Origin: Alopecurus myosuroides | Lineage: Eukaryota; Streptophyta; Magnoliopsida; Poales; Poaceae | Length of the DNA stretch: 64,000 nucleotides | Assembly: GCA_028641055.1 (NCBI GenBank) | Contig: CM054062.1 | Location: 18,223,639 to 18,287,638, forward strand | Reading direction: 5' to 3' | Shown: piece by piece, positions 48,401 to 60,012 of the stretch | Position numbering within the stretch: position 1 is the stretch's first letter | Layout of the letters: every line of letters begins with the position of its first letter | Position numbers and translations under genes: made by a program | Notes under the pieces: model-generated | Databases searched by the model: none | What the model was told of the DNA's origin: nothing | What the model saw: the letters and a program-made list of their open reading frames with translations, nothing else

Positions 48401-50116
48401 ATCTCGATCTAACGGGGGCTTACCCCTCCGATAAGTGATTCTACCCTAGCCACATGATGCAAATCGGACGGCAGGGAGAGGGCTAGGTTACCTCTCCGGT
48501 GGATGTGGCCGGCAATGGAGGGCACGGCGGCGCGCCGGTGGCCCGAGACGCAGGAATCGACGCCGATGGCAGCTCCGGTGATCTCCTGGACGCGGGAAGA
48601 AGCCGATGCGAATTGCTAGAGAACGACGAGGAAGATGGAGGAAAAAGTGCCCTCCTTCGTTTCCGGGTTGGACGGCGCAACACGAACGGAGAATGGAGCC
48701 GCTCCGGTGAGCCTCGGTGGCGATGGCGCGGCCAAATTGCTGGGAACAAAAAGAAATCAAAAGGAGTCAGAGAGAGAGCACGAGCTAGGTAATTCAAATG
48801 GAGCAAAAGGGACGCGACGAGGAAGGTTACGATGGCCGAAACCGGCAATGGACAACGGCGGCAGAACCGTCTCCGGCGAGGAATTTCTCCGGCCCTGTGG
48901 CTTGATATAGAGGGGATTGAGAGGGGAAATGGAGAGGAGGAGGAGGGCTTTAAGGGGGAGCAAACGGCTCGGAGAATGATGGCTTGTAACGCCCGGAATC
49001 AAGGAATTGATTCCGATTCATTTCGGGTAGAAACGGCAGAGGTGAGGTTGATGACGATGATGACGTCATCATGACGTCATCACATTTTTTTTTCTTTTAA
49101 TTCCTGTTTTTAATATCTTTAGTTTTAACAATCCAATTGACCTCAAATTAATTTATAAAAATTTGTAAAAATAATATCTTTCTGTTTATAACATTTTTAT
49201 AAACATTTCAACACATTTCACTTTTTATATTTTTGAAAATATAAATAAATCATTAAAAGTGATAAATGTACATTTTAAATTATAAAAATAATAATATGAG
49301 TTTTTGAATAAATAAAATTACAGAGACATTAAACATGTCTAATACTATTTTTGAAAGTCATTTCACATCACTTTTATATTTTATAAATTTAAGATTTCAG
49401 TGATTTACTAATAGTAACTTTATTCCATTTTAAAATTTAGAAAATAATAAATTGATGTTATTGTCTAAATAAAATCTCAGAGACATTTTACAAGTCATAT
49501 ATTATTTTTGGAAAGCCATTTTTAAACCACTTTCACATTTTATAATTTTAGGAGTTGAAGGATCTACTAATAGTAACTTAATGCTATTTAATTAGTTCAT
49601 ATCAATTTATTATTATTGTTGATCAATAAAATTTAGAATAAAACCACAAGTCATAATATTGTTTTCAAAACCTTTTGTTATGTTATTTTCAAAGCAATGC
49701 ATTTAATTTTCACCCCTTCATGTTTAAAACTTGGAATAACAACTAAAAGTTATTATTAAAACATTTTATTCTCATCAAATATTTTTGAGGCTTAGGACTT
49801 TATTAAGGGTTATAAATCTTTTATTGTTGTTGCCATAAAATAATTTCAAGGTAATATTTGAATTGGAAACCTTTTATGTAATAAAGTTTGCTAAAGATAA
49901 AATGGTTTTCTTTATGTGAGAAAAATCATTTGAGAGGGTTTTAGGGTTTATGGAATAGAGGTATAATGGATTCTTAATTTCACTTTTCATTGAGTTATGT
50001 ATTGTTTCCTTTTGTTTCTTGCATCTTATTTGGTTTTTGGTGACTTGCATAACATGAAAACAAAAAGTTCCAATTTTTTGTGATTTTTGACTTTTCCAAA
50101 AATCAGGGATGTTACA
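45425..50116 (-). mobile_element. E5, probable 4.7-kb solo LTR
   Basis: TSD CCTAG at 45420-45424 and 50117-50121. Ends TGTAGCATCCC...GGGATGTTACA. I find no primer site, polypurine tract, repeated pair of LTRs or pol motif inside, so a solo LTR is the simplest reading. On the minus strand it starts TGTAACATCCC like E2 and E3, and has a GC-rich leader (48990-48480) with a TATA-like CTCTATATCAAG near 48902-48913, so minus orientation is likely. ORFs around 48.5-49 kb fall in this leader and are not convincing genes. A non-autonomous element with very degraded LTRs is the alternative. Confidence 0.7.
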
Positions 50117-50121
50117 CCTAG
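50117..50121. repeat. E5 target-site duplication, right (CCTAG)
   Basis: Matches 45420-45424. The other E3 LTR has a single CCTAG (about 23249-23253) followed by the same GGAATTATCCC. Confidence 0.9.
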
Positions 50122-50355
50122 GGAATTATCCCAGGTCACTTATAGACTTGAGGTTATGCTAGTTGAGAGTTTGTGTTGGTCATACCCAACTATGGTTTAT
50201 CTTATCAGGTGATTTGGTTTCTTGAGATACTAGTTATAAAGATCACTCCAGATGCACTCCTGGCTAGATGATCTAAACGTATTTCATCATGTCAGGTGAA
50301 AAATTGGTCACTTTGGTTTGTTTAAACTTTCGTGCCAAACACTGGGATGTTACAG
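50122..50355 (-). repeat. E3 LTR (element 5' side), segment 3 (outer end)
   Basis: Matches 23254-23550 apart from small indels and ends GGGATGTTACA, the E3 outer edge. GATTC (TSD) follows. Confidence 0.85.
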
Positions 50356-50985
50356 ATTCCCAGGTAGCAGCCTGGAATCTATGGGCTGGGACGTCGCATT
50401 ATGTTGCGGCCTCTTAGGCCTTTTTGGTTCTTGTTGATTAGCAACATAATTTGCCTTTCGTTGTCTGATGTAATGTTGGGTCGTGTGACTTCTGCTTGTA
50501 AGCTATACTCTAGTAACACCTGTTTAATACAGTTTCCATGTCTAGAGTGCTGCTTTGGTCGGTTGTTGGTTTCGAGCTCATTGTTTTACATTTTTGGCTA
50601 TGCCTTCATAGTTGTCGCAGTCGAGGGGTTGTGGAGCCGATAATCCATTTCCGAGCACGCCTGCCGATGTGATTCGGCCTGGGGCTTGGTAACCCTCGTA
50701 ACCCTCGATTGTTGTTGCACTTTCTGGGCACATAGCATTTCTGTATAGCTTTGGTCCCGATCCTTCAGTTTCATACGATTCATGGACGCTTTGATATGCA
50801 TAGTTGGTTATGACTAGCATGGGCACAAGGAGTAGTAGCACCGTAGTGATCCGGCCTGCGTACCGATGAATCCGGTATGCCTGCCGTTGTTTGTTGCAGC
50901 CGGGGATGGTAACCCTGAAGCCCTTGTGGGTCCATGACTAGGAGCGCTTAACAATATGTATACCTTTGGGTCCGGGGTCGTGACA
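50356..50985 (+). repeat. E2 left LTR, second segment
   Basis: Begins GATTCCCAGGTAGCAGCCTGG and matches 57666-58299 of the right LTR. It ends GGGTCCGGGGTCGTGACA at 50985. Confidence 0.88.
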
Positions 50986-50990
50986 AGTCA

Positions 50991-51002
50991 TGGTATCAGA
51001 GC
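50991..51002 (+). other. E2 primer-binding site (initiator tRNA-Met)
   Basis: TGGTATCAGAGC five bases after the LTR end (AGTCA spacer). Confidence 0.9.
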
Positions 51003-52877
51003 AGGACTGTCTGTAGGAAAACCTTACTGCTTGGTCGATGTTGATAACAGAGTTTGTAAAAAACTATTTTGAAACCTCAAATGAGTTGTGAAAACCTTCT
51101 TAGGATTCTTTTTACTCCTTATCTGGTATCGCTCTAACTCTGGGTTTCCTTACCTGTTCTGATTTGAAAAAGTTCTGGTCATTCAAAACCTAGGTGCCTT
51201 CTTTGGCAATGACGTCTTTTACCCAAGTTGACCTAGTGTTAAAGTTTCTAGAGTCGTGTGTGTTCCATGTTTCGTTATCTCTTAAACTGTGAGATTTCCT
51301 TTCCATCCTAGTCTCTCGGAGTTGTGTGTATTCCACATTATCCTGTTCTAAAGTCTGAAATCCTAAAACTCGAGATTTCCTTTTCATATCGAATGTATCC
51401 GTTATCTTCTGCTCAAATACTTCTGGAGCTATGTTTGTCTTCTTGGAAAGATACTCCGTGATTGCTACTCATAGTGTCCTTCAAGGCACTCAGATAGTAG
51501 TTGCTCATTTCTTTGGGTTCCTAACCCTTGGACTTGAACCGAAGGTCCCGGAATGTGCTAGGTTGAAGTGTGTTGAATCATGTGGTTCCTTAATCATGTG
51601 AGGTGTATGCTACCAGCACAGGATGCTGACCTTTAACCCAAGTATTGTTTCTTTGGATCCTAAAGAATTTGTTTTACCTCGGGATGGCTAGGCAAATTCT
51701 AACTCTCATAGTCATAGTCTTTCTCTTGGAACCAAAAGGGGATCACAACAAGGGTGTTCCTTTGGATTCCCATATCTTTGTTCTCGACTCAGCTATACCA
51801 ATCTACCTAGCAAGGGTTCTACAAATGAGTACTACCATGTGCTTTCAACCTGATCTCTGGATTCTCCAAATTACGTCCCTACTCTTTAGTTGATTTCAAA
51901 CTTAGTCTATTGTTTGAAAACCAAGCTGCATATGAGTGCTGGAGATCCAATGCCTTTGCTATCGTATTCCGTCAGAACATTACACCTTGGAATGTGAGGA
52001 GAAACAAACTCCAGTACCTCATTCATCTCTAGGACCAGGTTAAAGTTTTTTAACTCGTATAATTAAGAGGCTTTAAGAGCTTTTGTTCTGTTCGACCTTT
52101 GAGTATCACATTCTTAAATATCAAGAGGCTATGTTCAATATCATGGCCTTATTGATGAAGTGATTCTCTTACACATCCTTAACCACCTCCACTCCAAGTT
52201 TTAATGCTTGAGAATGATGGGTGTGCATTGATGTGTGCACCAGATATTCTTAGCAATCCTTATTGCTTTGAAAATCTAAGAAACATTTGTATCCTTCTTA
52301 GCACTATTGGTCACCAGGTCTCCACTTAAAGCTGACCATGTTACCAGATCTGTTCATTCCAGTGCACATTCTTGGTCAGAGAGTTAGGTGCATGCCGAAG
52401 CTCCCAAGATCATATTGACTACTTTGAAAAGCAAGATTCCTTCAATTCCCGAGACATACCGGTAGGTTGTCATATTCTGGTTGTCTTTCTAGAAGTATCA
52501 CCAGGGTTGTTACCTGACCGTGATGTCCGAACAAAGTGTAATTTGAATTACTCCTTTCTCCAAGAAACTATGTTGGACATCCTGGACTAGTGGTTGAGCT
52601 TAAACAATAACTTGGAGAGTTGAAAGGCAAAAGCTCCTCCTAACTTGATCCTTTGTTAAGGGATGTCTAGTTTCCTTTGTGTTGAAGAATGATAGTATCT
52701 CCTCAATGGGCATGCTGTCATCCTAACCTCGGTTTGATTTGGGCTATCGTCAAATCAGCTCAGATTCAAGGACTATTTTTATGGTGTTTCACTCATGGTG
52801 TTTCACCGCGTACACCTTCATGTCCTTTAGTCTGACCAATACTTTGCATTGTTCATGTATCATATGAATTCCTCTGC

Positions 52878-53060
52878 TTGGAGTATCTTGATAAGCCTGT
52901 TGTCGAGCCCATCAATGGCATTCCTATTTTCTCCAAGTTGCGAGAGGTTAAAGTTGAACATTTGGCACTAATGTTGGAAACTTTCGAGAACCATCTTTGT
53001 GTCATCACGAAGTTCGTGTTCTATATGTTCAAAGTGGCTTACTGTAGTCCATGTGCTTAT
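52878..53060 (+). pseudogene. E2 reverse transcriptase relic
   Basis: The frame reads MEYLDKPVVEPINGIPIFSK, where chromoviruses have the palm sequence ending in the F-I-D-D-I-L catalytic box. The two catalytic aspartates are replaced here by N-G. Downstream HLALMLETFENH matches the following helix. Clearly non-functional. Confidence 0.6.
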
Positions 53061-54731
53061 GGTGAAAGTTGTCGCCATGGGTTCGAGTAAAGTTTTCTTG
53101 TTTCCTCGGGAATAATCTCAAGTCAGTTATGCATGTGTGGACTATTCTTGAGATGGTGGGTTGTTACCTCCATTTATTTGAAGAATTTTGCATCCACACC
53201 AAGCCACTGACTGATTGTTTGTACAAGAGAAGAAGTCCAAGAACTCCGTTACCTTTGTAAACATCCTCCCAACAAGGACTCTGATGTGCTTCGTTGCAAG
53301 TAATCCATGTAGGTGCAACCATCTTTCACAAGTTGCTAATACATGAGTTCTACACTTTCGCTCATCTTCTTGACCTTGACATCGTAGTTTGTATCTTCCG
53401 AATCTGGTAAATATATCTCGTTGATAACCGGTGCAACCTCTTTGATCAAACATACCGAGTCTGAACATTCTCCCACTAACCAGAGCTGAATCTCAAGCAT
53501 CAACGACGGTTGGTGTTTCCTGAGGAGTATTGACTTAGGTCTTTTCAAAATCTGGCATGGTTGATGTTGTGGTTGACACAATTAGCCGGAAGGCCTAATG
53601 TCATATCTCTTTGAATCCGTAAGAGCAGCCACTCTCCGTGAGAATTCTTGTGTGGCTCATTCTAACAAGTTTTCCCTCACCGTTCTTTCAAACTGAAGTT
53701 CCACTTCCACTTGATGACCTATTGAAGGCTTATGTAAGCTGCACATTGGTATCAGGAACGCCAAGAAGACCTTGGAACTTATTATGCCCAATGTCTCTCT
53801 ATCAATCCTACAAACCTTTTCTCTAGTGGAAACAAGTTCATCATGAGAACCATCTCGTGGTGTCTTGTAACCTCCATTGATCAGTTCACTGTTTCAAGTT
53901 GTTTATACTTGAAGTTCTGTTCATCTCACCCATTGTGTGAATTTGACAGTCAGTTCAGCCATGGGATTTTAACCATGTGGTAAACGTATTGCTACGTCAA
54001 ATCCACCATAGGAAAGAGATTCCTATTCCTTCTGGTGTTTCAACCTCGTTGGTTAACCAGCCTTATGGTGTAACCAAGAAATTCCTCCTTCATAACGGTG
54101 TTCCAACTTATTTTGGTTACTCATCCTCTGTCGTGAAGTAACATCCCGATTCTTGACATGGTTTTACACAAAATTTTATGGAATGGTTGAAAGTTCCAAT
54201 ATCTTACGTGTCCACTCCGAAGAGTGAACATCATCCTGTATTAAATTTTCTCCGACGCACAACTACAGTGGTTTCTTGTGTTTTCCCTCGTCTACGGATA
54301 TTACATTGTGATATTCAAGACCATCCTTCCCCTCTTGGTATTCTGTTTGAAGAAACCTCTATGTCACAAGTTGTTCAACTTTTCTTTTGCAAAAGGATTT
54401 AAAGTCTTGTGCAAAGCACATACTTTAAGTCCTTTCAAGACCAATGATCCGCAAATTTGAAACCATCTTCTGTTCACTCTGTTACCTTGATGTGTTTCAT
54501 GCCTGTTAACTCAAAAAGTTCTTTATGAACATTCCTGTCATGAGTTATCCATGAGATACTCGATCTTCATGAAGATCATTTCCTAAGAGTTTTCCCTCCC
54601 ACCTAAGGTGTAGCCAATCAACACTTCATGATGCTACGGATCAACCTCTTCACAAAGAGAACCGTAAGAAGATCCTTCAAACTGGTGTTCCTTCTTTCTT
54701 CTCCTTCGGGAATCTCGGGACGAGATTCTTG

Positions 54732-54745
54732 TAAGGGGGTAGATT
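54732..54745 (+). other. E2 polypurine tract
   Basis: TAAGGGGGTAGATT immediately before the right LTR start TGTAAGATCCC at 54746. Confidence 0.8.
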
Positions 54746-57700
54746 TGTAAGATCCCAAAATTTGTTAATTAGGGTGTGTGGTGTTGTGTTCATCTCATAC
54801 ATGCATGAAACAAAATTTTAATCATGTTGGAAACAATTTAAATTGTGAACTAAATTGGTTTGAGAAAATCTCCACAAATACTACTTAATGTGGGTTTCAA
54901 AATTTTGCACTCAAAAATATTTCAATTTCACCAAACAAAAATATGGTGTGGTTGGAAATTTGATAAGGTTTTCAAATCTTATTTTTGCCAATTTTTCTGT
55001 TTGCAAAAATGCCCTCAAAATGTTGGTTTATGTGTTGTTTTAATTAAGAAAAGGACCAGTATATAAAGTTTAGAAACTTCAGGGGGTTTTCGAAAAGTTC
55101 CTTTTGTCTTCTTCCTCGTGACAGTAGGAGCAGCTTGTTGTCTCCATGGCCGCCGTCGATCTCTCCTCCTCACTTCCAGCCGCTGATGCTCTCGGGGATA
55201 AGCTACAAAACGACTCTGTGGCCTCTATTTCTTATCCTCCTCCCCCCTCGAGCTCTCTCTCTCTGCTGTGACCCTAACCCGAAACCCTAACCGTCGGCCG
55301 CCGCCTAGCACCGACGTCTCCGGCCTTCCCCCGTCGAATTGAGGCCACCACGAGGACCTCCATCATCGCCTCTTGCTGGTGGTTAAGTCATAGCGCTAGG
55401 GAAGCCGTAGAACGACGGGATCGAGTGGTTTTCCTCAACTCCAGCTGCCGGCTACCTCCTCCCATCACCGTCGACTCCGTCGATATCAGGCCTCGCCGTC
55501 CGTTCCATCACCTCCACGGTGAGCTCCTCCACACGCCAGTGCCCTCGCTTGGCCCCCTCTCCCTCTCTAGCTCTCTGTACCCGTGCCCCCGCCGCCATGC
55601 CATGATTGCCGGCATGAATTCCGGTGACCATTTGGTCACCCAGCACCACCTACACGTTCACCTCGAGCTACTCCACCTTCCCATCGCCTCCAATTCGAGA
55701 TTCCATCGACGAATTCGTCGAATTCGAGTTCAACTGTGAGGAGCAGAGCAGGGTGACGTCACACATGCGTCACGCTGACCTCAGAGCAGTTTTTCTCTGT
55801 TTTTGGAAAAATGAATATTGCACTGACACATGGGCCCCACCTTTATTTAAATTACAGAAATGATTAAAAATGGAAAATTGAATATCTCCTAGAATATTAA
55901 TCAGAAAAATAAAATAAAATATGGTTTTGTTCAGAAAAATAAACTCTACATGAAAATGTCACTTTCAAACATGTTTGACAAACTGTAATTTTGGCCATTA
56001 TTTTAATGTTGTTTAATTCATTTAAAAATAGAGAAAATAAGTTTTTATTCAGTAAAATTAGAAAATTACAAGTTATATATCAAAATGCTCAAAATGATAA
56101 ATGCAACCTATTTATTATGTTTTCAAACCCATTTGATCTTTCAAAATTGGACACACTTTTAAAATTGCCCGAATTGCCCTCCGGGGTAATTTCGGGATAA
56201 TTTCTGTAAAAATGCTTAATTGCCATATGAACCTTAGAATCCCATCAAACATGTCTAGGTCTTTATTTTAGTGCATTAAATTGCTCATGCATATATATTG
56301 TGCATTGCATCAATGCCATGTTGGATTGTTGTTCTTCTTTTCGGTGTTGTTCCCCCTCGGTAGAACCTGACTCCGAAGTGAAGGCCAACAACTCCAATGA
56401 CGAATACTTGATCTTAACCGACAAGTCAAGCACTTATTTCAGAAGACATCTTTATCTGGTTTTCTTGAACCAAGGCAAGCATAACCTCTTATCTTCTCAT
56501 ATACGTTTTCCAACAACATTTGATTCTCGTACTTTGCATTCGATTCCAAATTATTTGATGCTAGTAGATATAGTTCACCTATATACTACATTGCCTCAAC
56601 ATCCTGATCGATTGCTCCTAGCCGCCATAGATTTTCTTGTGCGCATCACCAGAGCCTCATATCTGCTTCGCTTAGTCATACATGTTTGTTTACCTCTGCT
56701 CCATCCGGTTGATGAATCAGAGTTGCGATAACCTAGTATGATATGATGACGTGGTGAGATGAGCACTGTGTTGTTAACTTGACTAAGGCTTGGATAGGAG
56801 GCCACTTGGGAAGTGGTTGTTTGTCCTATACTTGCCAACCCTAGGATTAAGATCTCGCCGCGAAACCAAACCTGAATGTGAAACCAAACGCGCGAGCCAA
56901 TGAACCTCGCTTGACTAACTAACTTGTTTGGCCACATCCATTAGTCACGTAGTTTGCTATTTCCATCTGCGTGTGAGTCTGAAAACGATTTGGAAAAAAC
57001 CTAGGGCGTGACCGGGACAAGTGATGGACGTACAAGGATCTTGATCCCGACTCACAGAACAGGTGCCGTCAAGAGGTGGCCAACTCCCTGTTGACGGGGT
57101 GGCTCTGTTTGGGTTGACTCATGAATAGGGTCGAGCAACCACCCTCTGCAGCGCTCCATAGAAGAGCGTACATGTGGCGCTAAGATTCGGAGGGTACGTG
57201 TGGGTAAAGTATACCACCCTGCAGGGATAAATCTTTCGGAAAGCCATGTCCATGATTAAGGACGACTTGGTGGAAGACACGAGGTCATAGATAACTTGAA
57301 CGTGACGTAAAAGATGTTGACATTGATTGAAGGGTGCCTCTTCGGAGATGTCGAGAGTGGTGATCCTTGTAGCATGAGATGCTGGGAAATGATGTTGGTG
57401 GATTGAAAAGATGATGATTATAGTAGTTGAGTAGTTTTCTCATCTATTTTGAAAACACTCCTTGAGACGTGCTATTCCTCCTCGACTTGGAAAACAAAGA
57501 TTGCTTTACGAAAAATAGCCTTCATAAAACCCTTTCTGAAGATAGCAGATATATAATAGGTTAACTAAATCTTGTTGAATACCTCATGTACTCAGGTTTG
57601 CTTAATTTGGTTCAGGTGAAGATCTCACTTCGGTGGTGTTTCAACGTGGACATCGACGAGTAGTTTGGGGTTCCCAGGTAGCAGCCTGAAATCTATGGGT

Positions 57701-58299
57701 TGGGACGTCGCATTATGTTGCAGCCTCTTAGGCCTTTTTGGTTCTTCTTTATTAGCAACATAATTTGCCTTCCGTTGTCTGATGTAATGTTGGGTCGTGT
57801 GACCTCTTCTTGTAAACTATACTCTAGTAACACTTGTTTAATACAGTTTCCATGTCTATTGTGTTGCTTTGGTCGGTTGTTGGTTTTGAGCTCATTGTTA
57901 TGCAGTTTTGGCTATGCTTGCATAGTTGTCGCAGTCGAGGGGTTGTGGAGCCGATGATCCATTTCCGAGCATGCCTGTCGATGTGATTCGGCCTGGGGCT
58001 TGGTAACCCTAGTAACCCTCGATTGTTGTTGCACTTTCTGGACACATAGCATTTCTGTATGGCTTTGGTACCGTTCCTTCAGTTTCATACTATTCGCGGA
58101 TGCTTTGATATGTATAGTTGGTTATGACTAGCATGGACACAAGGAGTAGTAGCACCGTAGTGATCCGGCATGCGTGCCGATGAATCCGGTCTGCCTGTCG
58201 TTGTTTGTTGCGGCCGGGGCTGGTAACCCTGATGCCCTTGTGGGTCCATGACTAGGAGCGCATAACAGTATGTATACCTTTGGGTCCGGGGTCGTGACA
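54746..58299 (+). repeat. E2 right LTR, uninterrupted (3,554 bp)
   Basis: TGTAAGATCCC...GTCGTGACA. It carries the unoccupied E3 target site (AGTTTGGGGTTCCCAGGTAG, about 57660-57679). Promoter-like GC-rich region at 55110-55740. No gene. Confidence 0.9.
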
Positions 58300-58304
58300 T
58301 CAGA
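58300..58304 (+). repeat. E2 target-site duplication, right (TCAGA)
   Basis: Matches 14736-14740; E1 gag resumes in frame right after it. Confidence 0.92.
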
Positions 58305-59009
58305 TTACCTCACGGCAGTAAAATGCCAACGTGGGAACAAGACAACGGCCATGCAGTACCTAAACCTACACCTCGTAGGCGCTGCCCGCAGTTGGCTCGA
58401 AGGAAGACCGCGTGCACACTACGGATCATGGGAAGATCTCGGCTACGACTTCCAGAAGAACTTCCAGGCGACATATAAGCAGCCAGCATCTATCGAGGAG
58501 CTGCGAGCTTGCAAGCAGAAGAGCGGCGAGTCCACCCACGAGTACATCCAGCGGTGGACCACGCTCAAAAATACGGCAGGAAACATGTCGGAAGATGTCG
58601 CAGGCGAGGCCTTCACCAAGGGTGCTCGACGCCCTGCCTTCCGAGAGGAACCGGGACGAGCGGCGCCCAAAACCATCAGGGAGCTGATGGCAATAGCCGA
58701 CAGATGGGCTAATGGCAAAGAATCCCTGCGCAACGAGAAAGCATCTTCACCCGTGCCTGAGGAGGATTGCAACGGTCGAAAGAAGAAGAGGAAACGCTAC
58801 GACCATGATGATCGAGAGGAACTGGTGGAAGCGGAGTTCACAAGAAATCGAGACAGCGGGCCCCGCGGAAATTGCGAATGGAAACCAAAGCCAGATGATA
58901 AAACTCCCGAGGAAGACCTTGACAGATACTGCACGCTACATCTATTCACAGATAAGCGCACGGGAAAAACCAAGGCAACTCATCTCCTCAAAGACTGCCA
59001 AAAGTTCTA
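58305..59009 (+). pseudogene. gag: E1 gag, part downstream of the E2 insertion
   Basis: Continues the capsid-like domain (YLTAVKCQRGNKTTAMQYLN, W-L-E-G-R-P, ATYKQPASIEELRACKQK, THEYIQRWTTLKN) in the same frame as 14229-14740. A basic region and C-x-L-H...H-L-L-K-D-C (about 58930-59000), which resembles the Tat-type zinc-binding spacing, follow. Ends at TAG 59007-59009. Confidence 0.82.
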
Positions 59010-59978
59010 GGACATCCATGAGGCTTACACGAAGAAGCACAGGGCCGCCGTTAACCAGGGATACCCGCAACTCCCAGGAGTATTCCAGCCACCACCCCTG
59101 CCCCCACCCGCCGCAAACCAGGGAGGCAATGGATACCCCAACCCACAGGGGCTCCTAGGCATGATACAAAAAGTCTGCCAGTCCCGAAGAGTCTAGAAGA
59201 CAAACACACGCCAAATTAACATGGCAGTACAAGCTCCACCATCCGCACCCGAATACCTGAAGATGTCAGAACAGTTTATAACCTTCTCCAGAGAGGATCA
59301 CCCCCACGGGTATATCAACCAGTGCACGCCGCGCTTGTCATTCATGCGAAAATAGGCAACTACGGCCTCGCTCGGGTGTTCATGGACGGTGGCAGTGGAA
59401 TCAACATCATATACACGGACACACACCGCAAGATGAACAAGAACTTGGACGGACTCGCAGAATCGGAAACATCCTTCCACGGGATAGTACCAGGGAAAGC
59501 CGTCCGGCCACTCGGAACAATCAACCTGGAAGTGATACTAGGAACCCCGAAGAATTATAGGAGAGAATTTCTCGACTTTGAGGTAGTCGACTGGCCATCA
59601 TAGTACCACGCCATTCTCGGCCGAACAGCGTTCGCGCGATTTATGGCAGTACCCCACTACGCCTACCTGAAGCTCAAACTTTCAGGGAAATATGGCACGA
59701 TCACCATAAGCGGCAACTTCCAAAAGTCAAACAAGTGCGATACTGAGTTCAACAAGATCGCAAAATCTTTCGGGATGCAGGAGGAGCTGGAAGAGTTGGC
59801 AAAAACCACGGATCACTCCGTGATGCCACTCACCAAAATGAACGCCCCGGAACTCGAGTTCAGCCCAAACAGCGACACTCGAAAGCATCAAGTGCACCCG
59901 ATAGAATCCTCGAATACAGATGGTGTCCACCACCTTATCAACCGCATAGGAAAGCGCGCTCGTCGAACTCCTCCGTGA
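59010..59978 (+). pseudogene. pro: E1 linker and aspartic protease
   Basis: After a Pro-rich linker with stops (about 59195), the protease frame shows FMDGGSGINIIY (active-site DGGS at about 59383), FHGIVPGKAV and, past a TAG at 59601, HAILGRTAFARFMAVPHYAY and the flap-distal region KYGTITISGNF. At least one frameshift lies before it and one after it (about 59975). Non-functional. Confidence 0.75.
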
Positions 59979-60012
59979 GTATTGGGAAATTTTTGCCTGG
60001 CAGCCCTTAGAT

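Larger units (their letters stand above)
17703..50355 (-). mobile_element. E3, non-coding LARD-like element with ~5.8-kb LTRs
   Basis: Minus-oriented. In that orientation the order is: LTR (50355 down to 25393, interrupted by E5 and E4), primer site TGGTATCAGAGC (25390-25379), a 1.84-kb internal domain, polypurine tract (about 23567-23551), LTR (23550-17703). Net length is about 12.7 kb. No gag or pol domain can be read anywhere in it, so it fits the LARD concept (large non-autonomous LTR element). LTR copies differ by about 4% in the stretch I compared (17703-17839 versus 25393-25529). Confidence 0.8.
50986..54745 (+). pseudogene. E2 internal domain with wrecked gag-pol
   Basis: 3.76 kb, short for a chromovirus, with no open frame over about 110 codons. 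Traces of pol remain: an RT palm relic at 52878-53040, a TTTCAAACTGAAGTTCCACTTC stretch near 53687 that may be an integrase core relic, and a 3' end GGAATCTCGGGACGAGATTC (54707) like the last codons of chromoviral pol. Many indels and probable internal deletions are present. Gag is not recognisable. Confidence 0.65.
14741..58299 (+). mobile_element. E2, chromovirus-like Ty3/gypsy element with 3.6-kb LTRs
   Basis: Left LTR 14741-17702 plus 50356-50985 (split by E3), internal domain 50986-54745, right LTR 54746-58299. TSD is TCAGA on both sides. The primer site matches initiator tRNA-Met and the polypurine tract is AAGGGGGTAGAT. The end of the internal domain (GGAATCTCGGGACGAGATTC) resembles the 3' end of chromoviral pol just before the PPT. 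LTR length and primer type suit the Tekay/Del group. LTR copies differ by several per cent in sampled stretches, so this insertion is old. Coding capacity is lost. Confidence 0.85.

Noticed and set aside
48483..49074. Overlapping ORFs on both strands in the GC-rich part of E5
   Set aside because: GC-rich LTR leaders produce open frames on both strands by composition. No start context, domain or conservation supports them.
54178..54460. Small ORFs at the 3' end of the E2 internal domain as a separate gene
   Set aside because: They are pieces of decayed pol in shifting frames just before the polypurine tract.
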